5,091 nt of DNA from Acidobacteriaceae bacterium (GTDB lineage Bacteria > Acidobacteriota > Terriglobia > Terriglobales > Acidobacteriaceae), in assembly GCA_003132825.1 (NCBI GenBank), contig PKYX01000022.1:1-5091 (forward strand), written 5' to 3'. Positions 1 to 5,091 of the stretch are shown one piece after another. The notes beneath the pieces were generated by a model. That model worked only from the letters and a program-made list of their open reading frames with translations. It searched no databases and was not told the DNA's origin. Position 1 is the first letter of the stretch. The number at the start of each line of letters is the position of its first letter. Both the position numbers and the translations under genes were made by a program.

Positions 1-1
1 G

Positions 2-394
2 GGCCGCGATTCGCTGGTGAGCGGCCTGCTCATTCTTTATGGCCTCCATCCCGAAGATCTCGAAACCCGCCTGCGCAAAGCCCTGGACCGGGTGCGCCCG
101 CAGTTGCGGAAACAGGGTTGGGAGGTCGAAGAACTCGACATCACCGACGGCCGAGTCCGGCTGCGAGTCGAAACCAGCTCCCATAGCTGCGGCTCGAACG
201 CGAACACGGTCGAGACCACGCTCGAGGGAGCCATCTACGACGCCGCGCCCGATCTAACCTCGCTGGCGATCGAAGGTCTTGCGGAGAAGCCCTCTTCCGG
301 ATTTGTGGCCCTGGGCCAGTTGATGGCCGGCCCGGTCGCATCCCAGGTCCCACGCCATCCGCCGGTGGCTCTGGAACCGCCGGGTGCGGATTGA
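2..394 (+). CDS. NifU C-terminal-domain-like protein, 5' partial, CxxC degenerate
   Basis: The reading frame is open from the first bases and ends at TGA 392-394. A GTG at 17 could serve as a start, but the codons before it (GRDSLV) continue the family consensus of a D-LV-GLL-LHGLHP segment, so the true start probably lies upstream of the window. The protein matches NifU C-terminal domains found in group 1h hydrogenase loci: helical LLILYGLHPEDLETRLRKAL, then VRPQL, then an EVEELDITDGRVRLRV strand pair, then the metal-binding loop and a TLEGAIYDAAPDL helix. The tail FVALGQLMAG is also typical. In the canonical domain the loop carries CxxC, which binds a transient [4Fe-4S] cluster for delivery. 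Here the loop reads TSSHSCGSN, so the first Cys is Ser (TCC, 179-181) and only the second Cys (188-190) remains. Fe-S carrier activity is therefore doubtful; a structural role or a cluster shared between monomers is possible. It lies 21 bp upstream of the next gene in the same frame. Confidence 0.85.
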   Translation, partial: GRDSLVSGLLILYGLHPEDLETRLRKALDRVRPQLRKQGWEVEELDITDGRVRLRVETSSHSCGSNANTVETTLEGAIYDAAPDLTSLAIEGLAEKPSSGFVALGQLMAGPVASQVPRHPPVALEPPGAD

Positions 395-415
395 GATTTT
401 GGGAATGCTGAAATC

Positions 416-1090
416 ATGAGTACAGGACAATTTACCGGCTCCTCCGACGGTTTCCGAACGCTACGCGATTTTGCGCGCCGCGAACGGCCTCTCGAGCGTT
501 GCGAGTTGTGCAGTCAGGGACTGGCAAGCACGCATTCCCACCTGATCGAGGTGGCGCGCCGCAAACTCCTCTGCACTTGCGAAGCTTGCGCCATTCTGTT
601 CAGTGGCCAGGGGGTGAAGTTCAAACGCGTGCCGCGGCGGGTGCGTTCTGTTCCCGGCTTCGAGCTGAGCGACGCCGACTGGAACGGCCTGATGGTTCCC
701 ATCAATATGGCATTTTTCTTCGAGAGCAGCCTGGAGAATCGGGTGATCGCACTCTATCCCAGCCCCGCGGGCGCGATGGAATCGCTGCTCGCGCTCGAAT
801 CCTGGCATGACATTGGGGCGCGCAATCCGATTCTGCAGGAAATGGAATCCGATGTGGAGGGGCTACTGGTCAACCGGCTGGGCTATTCCCGCGGATATTC
901 CGCGGCCGAGTACTATCTGCTTCCGATCGATGAATGCTACAAGCTGGTGGGGCTGATCCGGATGCATTGGAAGGGTCTCTCGGGCGGGACCGAAGTGTGG
1001 CAGGAACTGGGCGAATTTTTTACCAGTTTGAAATCCCGGTCGGTCGAGATCAAAGGGCGATCCCGGCTGGAAGGGGAACCTCATGCCTAA
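416..1090 (+). CDS. DUF5947 family protein (hydrogenase-cluster accessory)
   Basis: This 224 aa protein matches DUF5947, a family I know from group 1h hydrogenase gene sets; its biochemical function is not established. The N-terminal part (residues ~29-58) has a compact Cys/His cluster: C29-E-L-C32, H40 and H42, then C53-T-C55-E-A-C58. This could hold zinc or an Fe-S cluster. The rest shows family hallmarks in order: a basic RVPRRVR stretch (71-77), PGFELSDADWNGL (80-92), IALYPSPAGAMESLL (111-125), a W-x(6)-NP motif (130-138) and a C-terminal LPIDECYKLVGLIRMHWKG segment with a further Cys174, followed by an FF aromatic helix. No signal peptide or membrane segment is seen, so it is probably cytoplasmic. 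The ATG at 416 is preceded only by a weak GGGA about 11 bp upstream. The end overlaps the next start by 8 bp, implying translational coupling. A role in cluster assembly or metal handling is my inference. Confidence 0.88.
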   Translation: MSTGQFTGSSDGFRTLRDFARRERPLERCELCSQGLASTHSHLIEVARRKLLCTCEACAILFSGQGVKFKRVPRRVRSVPGFELSDADWNGLMVPINMAFFFESSLENRVIALYPSPAGAMESLLALESWHDIGARNPILQEMESDVEGLLVNRLGYSRGYSAAEYYLLPIDECYKLVGLIRMHWKGLSGGTEVWQELGEFFTSLKSRSVEIKGRSRLEGEPHA

Positions 1091-1730
1091 TCTGGGTTTC
1101 GAAGTCGAGGGAGTCGAGTTGGTCGCCAATGCGGCGACCCCGATGCTGGCCTTTAAGCTTCGTTTGCGCGATGCCAATCCCGACCAGACCATTCACACGG
1201 TCGCGCTGCGCTGTCAGATCCAGCTGGAAGTGACCCGCCGCAAGTACAGTCCCGAGGATCAGGCGCGGTTGCTCGATCTGTTTGGCGAGCCCAGCCGGTG
1301 GGGTCAGACCTTGCGGAATCTGCTGTGGACGCATGTCAATCTGGTCGTGCCCTCGTTCCAGGGAACCACCTTGGTCGATCTTCCGGTGCCCTGCACCTTC
1401 GATTTCAACGTGGCTACCACGAAGTACTTCGACGGGTTGTCGGGGGGAGAAATCCCGGTTTGCTTGCAGTTCAGTGGCACGGTCTTCTATGCCACGAGCG
1501 ACAACGGCTTGCAAGTCGCTCCCATCTCCTGGGACAAGGAAGCCCGGTTCAAACTGCCGGTAAAACTCTGGCGCGAAGTGATGGATACCTATTATCCCAA
1601 CAGCGTCTGGCTCTGCCTGCACAAAGACGCCTTCCACCGCCTGTACCAATACAAGGTTCGACATGGTATTCCCACCTGGGAGGCGGCCCTCGAGCGCATC
1701 GTCCCGGTGGAAGAGACGGTGGTCGGATGA
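1083..1730 (+). CDS. DUF6084 family protein (hydrogenase-cluster accessory)
   Basis: This 215 aa protein matches DUF6084, another family of unknown function that travels with DUF5947 and group 1h hydrogenases. Recognisable stretches in order are an N-terminal FEVEGVELV strand, a pattern of alternating hydrophobic residues suggesting a beta-rich fold, LFGEPSRWGQTL (67-77), VPSFQGTTLVDLPVPC (89-104), GGEIPVCLQFSGTVFY (121-136) and PISWDKEARFKLPVKLW (147-163). The last conserved part is MDTYYPNSVWL (167-177) followed by the HRLYQYKVRHGIPTWEAAL region. No transmembrane helix, signal peptide or classic metal site is visible; Cys44, 104, 127 and 178 are scattered rather than clustered. The start at ATG 1083 is supported by a purine-rich GGAAGGGGA (1069-1077), about 6 bp upstream. 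The gene overlaps its upstream neighbour by 8 bp and its downstream neighbour by ATGA. It probably acts in the cytoplasm with the hydrogenase or its maturation factors, but that rests on context only. Confidence 0.88.
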   Translation: MPNLGFEVEGVELVANAATPMLAFKLRLRDANPDQTIHTVALRCQIQLEVTRRKYSPEDQARLLDLFGEPSRWGQTLRNLLWTHVNLVVPSFQGTTLVDLPVPCTFDFNVATTKYFDGLSGGEIPVCLQFSGTVFYATSDNGLQVAPISWDKEARFKLPVKLWREVMDTYYPNSVWLCLHKDAFHRLYQYKVRHGIPTWEAALERIVPVEETVVG

Positions 1731-2791
1731 ATCTCCGAGTGGCGGATCAGATCGCGAAGGCGGTGCTTTACGAAGGGTACATGCTCTACCCCTACCGGCC
1801 CTCCTCGGTGAAAAATCAGCAGCGGTGGAACTTCGGCGTGCTCTGTCCCGCATCTTACAGCGCGGCCGAGAAGGGCAACGAAGCCTCGACCATGCAGACC
1901 GAGTGCTTGGTCCTGGGCAGTTCGACGACGGCGCTTGCGGTTCGAGTCCGTTTTCTCCAGCTGGTCGAACGCACCATCGGCGAGCTGAGAACGCCCGCGA
2001 GCGAAGTGCCCGGGGACAAGGTGCCGGAGTTTCGGCTGGTCGACAGACTTACCGTCGATGGCCGCATTCATCAGCCTTGGCAGGAGGCGGTCGAGCGTGA
2101 AATCAGTTTGCCGGTGTCGAATCTCGAAGCCCTGGGGCGCGGTCCCCTGTCCCAGGCGATCACGTTTCCTCGCGAGAAGCATTTGGAGTTTCTACGGGAT
2201 GCTGGCGGTGTCATCCTAGGGGTAACCGTACGCGAGCACGAAGCCCTGTCCGGCGTGGTCCAAGTTACGGGCGAAGCGGTCGAAGATCAGGTGTTCAAGA
2301 TTCGGGTGGTGATTGCAAACACCACGCCGTTTGCGACCACCAGAGGGACCCATCGCCAAGAAGCGTTGTTAAGTTCGCTGGTTTCGGTTCACACCGTCCT
2401 GGGGGTCGAGGATGGCAGCTTTGTGTCCCAGTTCGCGCCCGCGGAGAGACTGGTCGAGCTGGTGGCGCGCTGTGCAAACGTTGGCACCTGGCCCGTGCTG
2501 GTCGGAGTGGAAGGAGAATCGGACACCATGCTCTCCTCCCCCATCATCCTTTATGACTATCCCCAGATCGCGCCCGAAAGCGCGGGAGACTTGTTCGACG
2601 GAACTGAGATTGACGAGATTCTTTCCCTGCGAATCATGACCTTGACGGACGAAGAGAAGCGCGAGATGAGCCAATCGGACGAGCGCGCGCGCGCCATGCT
2701 CGAGCGCACCGAATCCATGCCGGTCGAGCAGTTGATGAAGCTGCACGGAGTCCTGCGGGGATTGCGCCCACTCAAGGAGGACAATCCATGA
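1727..2791 (+). CDS. Conserved hypothetical protein of group 1h hydrogenase loci
   Basis: The protein is 354 aa. The frame is open from 1298, but the ATG at 1727 is the right start: it sits in an ATGA overlap with the DUF6084 stop, and the region further upstream is already coded in another frame. The N-terminus contains LYEGYMLYPYRPSSVKNQQ (14-32), followed by RWNFGVL, a signature I associate with a conserved protein of these hydrogenase clusters. The C-terminus carries a second block, ILYDYPQIAPESAGDLFDG (274-292), then TEIDEILSLRIMTLTDEEK (293-311) and a charged helical tail with RARAMLER and LMKLHGVL. No signal peptide, membrane helix, nucleotide-binding loop or Cys cluster is visible. 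Its beta-rich middle (70-260) gives no fold I can name. Function is unknown; the operon position between DUF6084 and the maturation protease suggests a part in hydrogenase assembly. A weak GGAAGAG (1709-1715) lies 11 bp before the start, so translation may depend on coupling. Confidence 0.85.
   Translation: MNLRVADQIAKAVLYEGYMLYPYRPSSVKNQQRWNFGVLCPASYSAAEKGNEASTMQTECLVLGSSTTALAVRVRFLQLVERTIGELRTPASEVPGDKVPEFRLVDRLTVDGRIHQPWQEAVEREISLPVSNLEALGRGPLSQAITFPREKHLEFLRDAGGVILGVTVREHEALSGVVQVTGEAVEDQVFKIRVVIANTTPFATTRGTHRQEALLSSLVSVHTVLGVEDGSFVSQFAPAERLVELVARCANVGTWPVLVGVEGESDTMLSSPIILYDYPQIAPESAGDLFDGTEIDEILSLRIMTLTDEEKREMSQSDERARAMLERTESMPVEQLMKLHGVLRGLRPLKEDNP
2774..2780 (+). promoter_or_regulatory. 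Shine-Dalgarno site for the maturation protease gene
   Basis: AAGGAGG is a full-length match to the anti-Shine-Dalgarno sequence. It ends 7 bp before ATG 2788 and lies inside the coding end of the upstream gene. It is the strongest such site in the window and fixes the protease start. Together with the ATGA overlap it suggests that the protease can be translated efficiently on its own as well as by coupling. Confidence 0.85.
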
Positions 2792-3633
2792 ACCAGTGGG
2801 AATGGCAACTTCTGGAAGAGAAAACCCCGGTCGATCATATGGAAATTTTGGGGATCGACGTGCGGGCCGGAAGTCGCGTCCGTCTGCGGCCTCGCAAGGG
2901 CGGCGACGTGATGGACATCGCGTTGGCGGGGCAGATTGCCACCATCGAATCGCTCGAGCAGGACTACGAAGGAAAGTGCCACATCTCGGTCGTTCTCGAC
3001 AATGACCCGGGCCGAGATATGGGCCTGCTCCGCCAGCCTGGACATCGCTTCTTCTTCGCGGCGGAAGAAATCGAACCGCTTTCCGAGTTCGAAGCCCAGA
3101 AACACCTGCCCGTCGCGAAGCCCAGCATCCTGGTCGCTGGCATCGGCAATATTTTCCTCGGCGATGACGGTTTTGGCGTGGAAGTGATCCGCCGCCTGGC
3201 TGGCCTCAAGCTTCCCGAGGGCGTACGGGTAGCGGACTTCGGCATCCGCGGCTTGGACCTGGCATACGCTTTCGAAGACGGCTACGAAACCACAATCCTG
3301 GTGGATGCGTGCCCGCGCGGCGAGGCTCCGGGGACTTTGTACGTCATCGAGCCTGAGGTGAACCCCGGGGCTGGAGCCGAAGCTCCGCCGGCCCTCGAAG
3401 CGCATGCCATGAATCCGATGAGTGTACTGCGCACCGCCCGGGCTATGAATATCGAGGTGAAGAAAGTTCTGCTGGTCGGCTGCGAGCCGGGCACACTCGG
3501 AGGCGAAGAAGGCCAGATGGGATTGAGTGCCCCGGTCGAGGCCGCCGTCGATGAGGCGGTCAAGTTAGTGGAGTCGGTGGTTCGCCGAATCCTCGAGCAG
3601 GAAGGGCCTGATTCGAGACTTTCGCCGCTGTGA
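2788..3633 (+). CDS. Hydrogenase maturation endopeptidase (peptidase M52, HybD/HyaD-like) with extra N-terminal domain
   Basis: This 281 aa protein has two parts. Residues ~113-270 are a peptidase M52 domain, the nickel-dependent endopeptidase that removes the C-terminal extension of the hydrogenase large subunit after the NiFe centre is inserted. Visible landmarks are GIGNIFLGDDGFGVEV (118-133), with D127 at the place of HybD Glu16; VDACPRGEAPGTL (172-184), with D173 at the place of Asp62; and EAHAMNP (204-210), with H206 at the place of His93. The LLVGCEPGTL strand-loop and the GLSAPVEAAVDEAV helix also fit. Stand-alone M52 proteins are about 150-170 aa. The first ~110 residues are an extra domain rich in beta strands, with GSRVRLRPRKGGDVMD and DPGRDMGLLRQPGHRFFF; they suggest a small barrel, and I recall a similar segment in homologues from group 1h loci. 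It may bind the cognate large subunit. The product is cytoplasmic. The start is fixed by a strong SD and an ATGA overlap. Confidence 0.93.
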   Translation: MNQWEWQLLEEKTPVDHMEILGIDVRAGSRVRLRPRKGGDVMDIALAGQIATIESLEQDYEGKCHISVVLDNDPGRDMGLLRQPGHRFFFAAEEIEPLSEFEAQKHLPVAKPSILVAGIGNIFLGDDGFGVEVIRRLAGLKLPEGVRVADFGIRGLDLAYAFEDGYETTILVDACPRGEAPGTLYVIEPEVNPGAGAEAPPALEAHAMNPMSVLRTARAMNIEVKKVLLVGCEPGTLGGEEGQMGLSAPVEAAVDEAVKLVESVVRRILEQEGPDSRLSPL

Positions 3634-3656
3634 AACGTCCTGCAAGAGGAGTAATC

Positions 3657-3662
3657 AAGGAG
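3657..3662 (+). promoter_or_regulatory. Shine-Dalgarno site deciding the start of the small membrane protein
   Basis: AAGGAG ends 6 bp before ATG 3669, an ideal spacing. This favours ATG 3669 over the in-frame GTG at 3630, which overlaps the protease stop (GTGA) but has no comparable site in front of it. A second purine run, AAGAGGAG (3644-3651), has no ATG or GTG at good spacing. Confidence 0.7.
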
Positions 3663-3668
3663 ACTGCC

Positions 3669-3872
3669 ATGGCCATGCAACATAGCAACGAGGACTTCAA
3701 CGATAAGGACACGCTTTACATGCTCAGCGGGCTGGCCCTGATGGTCTTCGGGGCCGGTCTGATTCTGACCAATCCCATCGCGAGGCGTTATATGGGACAG
3801 CTGGGAATCGGCAGTCTGGCCAGTCTGGCTTTGCCGGATCTGGACCGCTACCTGAAATTGCGGTCCATGTGA
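3669..3872 (+). CDS. Small single-TM protein with DUF6893-like C-terminal tail
   Basis: From ATG 3669 this is a 67 aa protein; an in-frame GTG at 3630 would give 80 aa but lacks a good ribosome binding site. Residues 1-14 are polar and acidic (NEDFNDKD). Residues ~15-34 (TLYMLSGLALMVFGAGLILT) form one hydrophobic helix. Basic residues follow (R39, R40), then a glycine/leucine-rich stretch and the tail LPDLDRYLKLRSM. This tail resembles the PD-x-x-RYL-x-x-R-x-M ending I associate with DUF6893 miniproteins, which are usually shorter (about 40 aa). The charge pattern predicts N-out, C-in topology, with the conserved tail facing the cytoplasm. As the last gene of the coupled run, 36 bp after the protease, it may anchor or dock the hydrogenase at the membrane; this is inference. 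It is not a cytochrome b, since no haem-ligand histidines are present in the helix. Confidence 0.75.
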   Translation: MAMQHSNEDFNDKDTLYMLSGLALMVFGAGLILTNPIARRYMGQLGIGSLASLALPDLDRYLKLRSM

Positions 3873-3874
3873 AT

Positions 3875-3898
3875 CCTGGCAGGGTGCGCGCGGCCAGG
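3875..3898 (+). terminator. Weak GC hairpin after the accessory operon
   Basis: CCTGGC (3875-3880) and GCCAGG (3893-3898) form a 6 bp stem with a 12 base loop, 2 bp after the stop of the small membrane protein. No T-run follows (the next bases are CTGGGCCCTTTC), so it is a poor intrinsic terminator. It might mark an operon end, act as an mRNA-stabilising 3' stem, or be chance in GC-rich DNA. The rest of the gap to 3987 holds nothing else I can support. Confidence 0.25.
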
Positions 3899-3987
3899 CT
3901 GGGCCCTTTCGGCTCGTTACGCTCGGGGCGGATGGGCGGGGGCGTGGTTCGATGCTTTTGAGTTCAAATCGAAGGGCCTGATACCGC

Positions 3988-4551
3988 ATGGGGAAGACAC
4001 ATTACGCGTTGGATGCCAAATCCAGCAAGTTTACGGTGCAGGCCTTCGCCGAGGGATTAGCCGGGATCGCGGACCATCGTCCTACTTTCTTTATCCGCGA
4101 ATTTTCTGGGGACATGGAGTTTGACCCCGACAAACTGGATGCTGGTTCACTGCATCTGATCGCTAAGACCGGATCGTTGGTCATCATGGATGAAGTCACA
4201 CAGCTCGACCGGAAGGCGATTGAGCGTGTGATGTTCGGCGAGGTGTTACAGCCGGATAAGTTCCCGGATGTGACCTACCGCAGTACGCGGGTGGTTTGCA
4301 GTGCGGTCGGAGCCAATCGCTATCGCGCCGACATTAACGGGACGATGTCGATGCATGGCGTCGAAAACCTGCAAGCGATCGAGGCGCAGCTGATCCTGAA
4401 CGTGGGCAGCCTGCGGGCTCATGGAGAATTTCGGCTGCGGCAAACCGACTATGACCTCGCCATCGCTTCCGTCGCCGGGGGATTGCTGCGAATCAAAGAT
4501 GAACTCAAGTTCGTATTCTATTTCGTGGCGCCGAAACAGAACGGCGCCTGA
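3988..4551 (+). CDS. YceI family protein, cytoplasmic form (copy 1)
   Basis: This 187 aa protein fits the YceI family of lipocalin-like eight-stranded barrels; some members, such as the Thermus protein of known structure, bind a polyisoprenoid chain. Matching features are the opening YALDAKSSKFTVQAFAEG (6-23), H30 after the first strand, the FSGDMEFDPDKLDAGSLHL block (39-57), the helix with DRKAIERVMFGEVL (74-87), FPDVTYRST (92-100) and NGTMSMHGV with H123 (117-125). A final strand with LKFVFYFVAP closes the barrel. Many YceI proteins are secreted, but this one begins MGKTHYAL, with no signal peptide or lipobox. ATG 3988 is the first start after an in-frame TGA at 3979-3981. A clear SD is missing; GAAGGG (3971-3976) lies 11 bp upstream. 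It follows a 115 bp gap, so it may be a separate unit or a distal operon member. Whether it serves the hydrogenase is unknown. Confidence 0.88.
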   Translation: MGKTHYALDAKSSKFTVQAFAEGLAGIADHRPTFFIREFSGDMEFDPDKLDAGSLHLIAKTGSLVIMDEVTQLDRKAIERVMFGEVLQPDKFPDVTYRSTRVVCSAVGANRYRADINGTMSMHGVENLQAIEAQLILNVGSLRAHGEFRLRQTDYDLAIASVAGGLLRIKDELKFVFYFVAPKQNGA

Positions 4552-4565
4552 GCTGGGGACGCGAA

Positions 4566-4582
4566 GCGCCGGGGCTAGGCGC
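4566..4582 (+). other. Small GC inverted repeat between the YceI genes
   Basis: GCGCC (4566-4570) and GGCGC (4578-4582) flank the 7 base loop GGGGCTA. The stem is short and no T-run follows, so it is not a convincing terminator. It lies in the 88 bp spacer between the two YceI genes. The spacer shows no clear promoter, and the genes are probably co-transcribed. Confidence 0.2.
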
Positions 4583-4628
4583 CAAACCGGAGGGTGCTTG
4601 CATAACGCCATCGATCAGACCCAACCCT

Positions 4629-4634
4629 CGGAGG
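4629..4634 (+). promoter_or_regulatory. Shine-Dalgarno site for second YceI gene
   Basis: CGGAGG ends 5 bp before ATG 4640, a good site that supports this start. The first YceI gene has no site of this quality. Confidence 0.7.
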
Positions 4635-4639
4635 CACCG

Positions 4640-5091
4640 ATGGTTCGCTACCTCACGGCTAACGACAGGAGCAAGTTTACCGTCCGGGCCTTTGCCACCG
4701 GGCTGTTTTCGGCGCTTGGCCATAACCCGACGATTGCCATTCCGGGCTTTGAAGGCGAGGCGCTGGTCGATCCGAATACCCTGGAGAATAGCTCTTTGCG
4801 GGTTCTGATTCAGGCCGCGTCGCTCGAGGTCACCGATGACATTAGCGACAAGGATCGCCAGGAAATAAATCGCAGAATGTACCAAGAAGTCCTCGAAGGC
4901 GACAGCTATCCGGAAATCGTGTATGAGTGCACCGTAGCATCGGTCAGCAAGACGGGCGAAGGACAGTACTGGGTGGCTCTCAACGGAGAACTGTCGTTGC
5001 ACGGAGTGCGGCGCAGTCACCCGGTGTCGGCTCGGGTGACGCTCACGGGAGACAGCTTGCGGGCTGCCGGAGAGTTTTCCCTGCGCCAGAG
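4640..5091 (+). CDS. YceI family protein, cytoplasmic form (copy 2), 3' partial
   Basis: The frame is open from ATG 4640 to the window end, giving 150 full codons; the gene continues beyond it. The translation begins MVRYLTANDRSKFTVRAFAT and again has no signal peptide. Shared family features are H28 in SALGHNP, the FEGEALVDPNTLENSSLRV block (37-55), the acidic helix DKDRQEINRRMYQEVL (70-85), YPEIVYECT (90-98) and NGELSLHGV with H121 (115-123). The last visible part is SLRAAGEFSLRQ (139-150). It aligns with the upstream copy without gaps from residue ~4 to the cut, at about 40% identity by my hand count, with SKFTV, EVL, HGV, SLRA and GEF among the shared blocks. The two are thus clear paralogues. 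The LGHNP form is closer to the usual YceI first-histidine motif than the ADHRP of copy 1. About 30-40 C-terminal residues are expected to be missing, judging by copy 1. A barrel that binds an isoprenoid-type ligand is the family expectation; the actual ligand is unknown. Confidence 0.85.
   Translation, partial: MVRYLTANDRSKFTVRAFATGLFSALGHNPTIAIPGFEGEALVDPNTLENSSLRVLIQAASLEVTDDISDKDRQEINRRMYQEVLEGDSYPEIVYECTVASVSKTGEGQYWVALNGELSLHGVRRSHPVSARVTLTGDSLRAAGEFSLRQ

Noticed and set aside
1298..1726. N-terminal extension of the 354 aa protein to an upstream ATG
   Set aside because: This part overlaps the DUF6084 gene in another frame and its translation is composition-biased. The conserved protein begins at ATG 1727.
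1050..1853. 267-codon open frame on the minus strand
   Set aside because: It lies opposite DUF6084 and its neighbours, has a low-complexity Arg/Gln/Gly-rich translation and no recognisable domain. It is a product of GC-rich codon bias on the sense strand.
2557..3405. 282-codon open frame on the minus strand
   Set aside because: It is antisense to the well-supported maturation protease and the end of the upstream gene, with no family motif in its translation.
3630..3668. GTG 3630 as start of the small membrane protein
   Set aside because: The GTGA overlap is attractive, but the 13 added residues are not hydrophobic or recognisable and no SD precedes it, while ATG 3669 has AAGGAG at 6 bp. It is kept only as an alternative.
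3905..3938. GC-rich stretch with repeated GCTCG, considered as a structured RNA or repeat element
   Set aside because: The repeat unit is only 5 bases, occurs twice and has no flanking structure that would support an element.
3958..3985. Possible sigma-70 promoter before the first YceI gene (TTGAGT, 16 bp, GATACC)
   Set aside because: The boxes are poor matches, and the -10 would sit 2 bp before the ATG, leaving almost no leader. It is likely chance.

Overview
This window looks like the accessory-gene part of a [NiFe]-hydrogenase cluster of the actinobacterial-type, high-affinity (group 1h) kind. The structural subunits are not in view and would be expected upstream. All eight genes are on the + strand. 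The DNA is GC-rich, and the coding regions overlap or nearly touch from base 1 to 3872. The gene set (NifU-like protein, DUF5947, DUF6084, a conserved ~350 aa partner protein, an M52 maturation protease and a DUF6893-like miniprotein) is known to me from the group 1h loci of soil Actinobacteria, Acidobacteriota and Ralstonia/Cupriavidus. I therefore read the host as an aerobic, probably soil-dwelling bacterium able to oxidise trace H2. Acidobacteriota is a guess; nothing in the window fixes the phylum.

Region 1 (1-3872) is a tightly coupled operon segment. It starts with the 3' end of a NifU C-terminal-domain protein whose first CxxC cysteine has become serine. A DUF5947 protein with a five-cysteine N-terminal cluster follows. 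Then come DUF6084 (8 bp overlap), the conserved hypothetical protein (ATGA overlap) and a hydrogenase maturation endopeptidase with an extra ~110-residue N-terminal domain (ATGA overlap). The last gene encodes a small single-TM protein ending in a DUF6893-like tail. The likely joint task is assembly, Fe-S/metal handling, C-terminal processing and possibly membrane attachment of the hydrogenase.

Region 2 (3873-3987) is a 115 bp non-coding gap with a weak GC hairpin and no convincing promoter or poly-T terminator.

Region 3 (3988-5091) holds two tandem YceI-family genes, the second cut by the window end. Both lack signal peptides, so the products look cytoplasmic. They align to each other without gaps at about 40% identity by hand, which points to an old duplication or two related family members. 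YceI proteins are lipocalin-like barrels, and some bind polyisoprenoids. Next to a quinone-linked hydrogenase locus this suggests, as a hypothesis only, a soluble isoprenoid/quinone carrier role.

No rRNA, tRNA, CRISPR array, insertion sequence or attachment site was seen.
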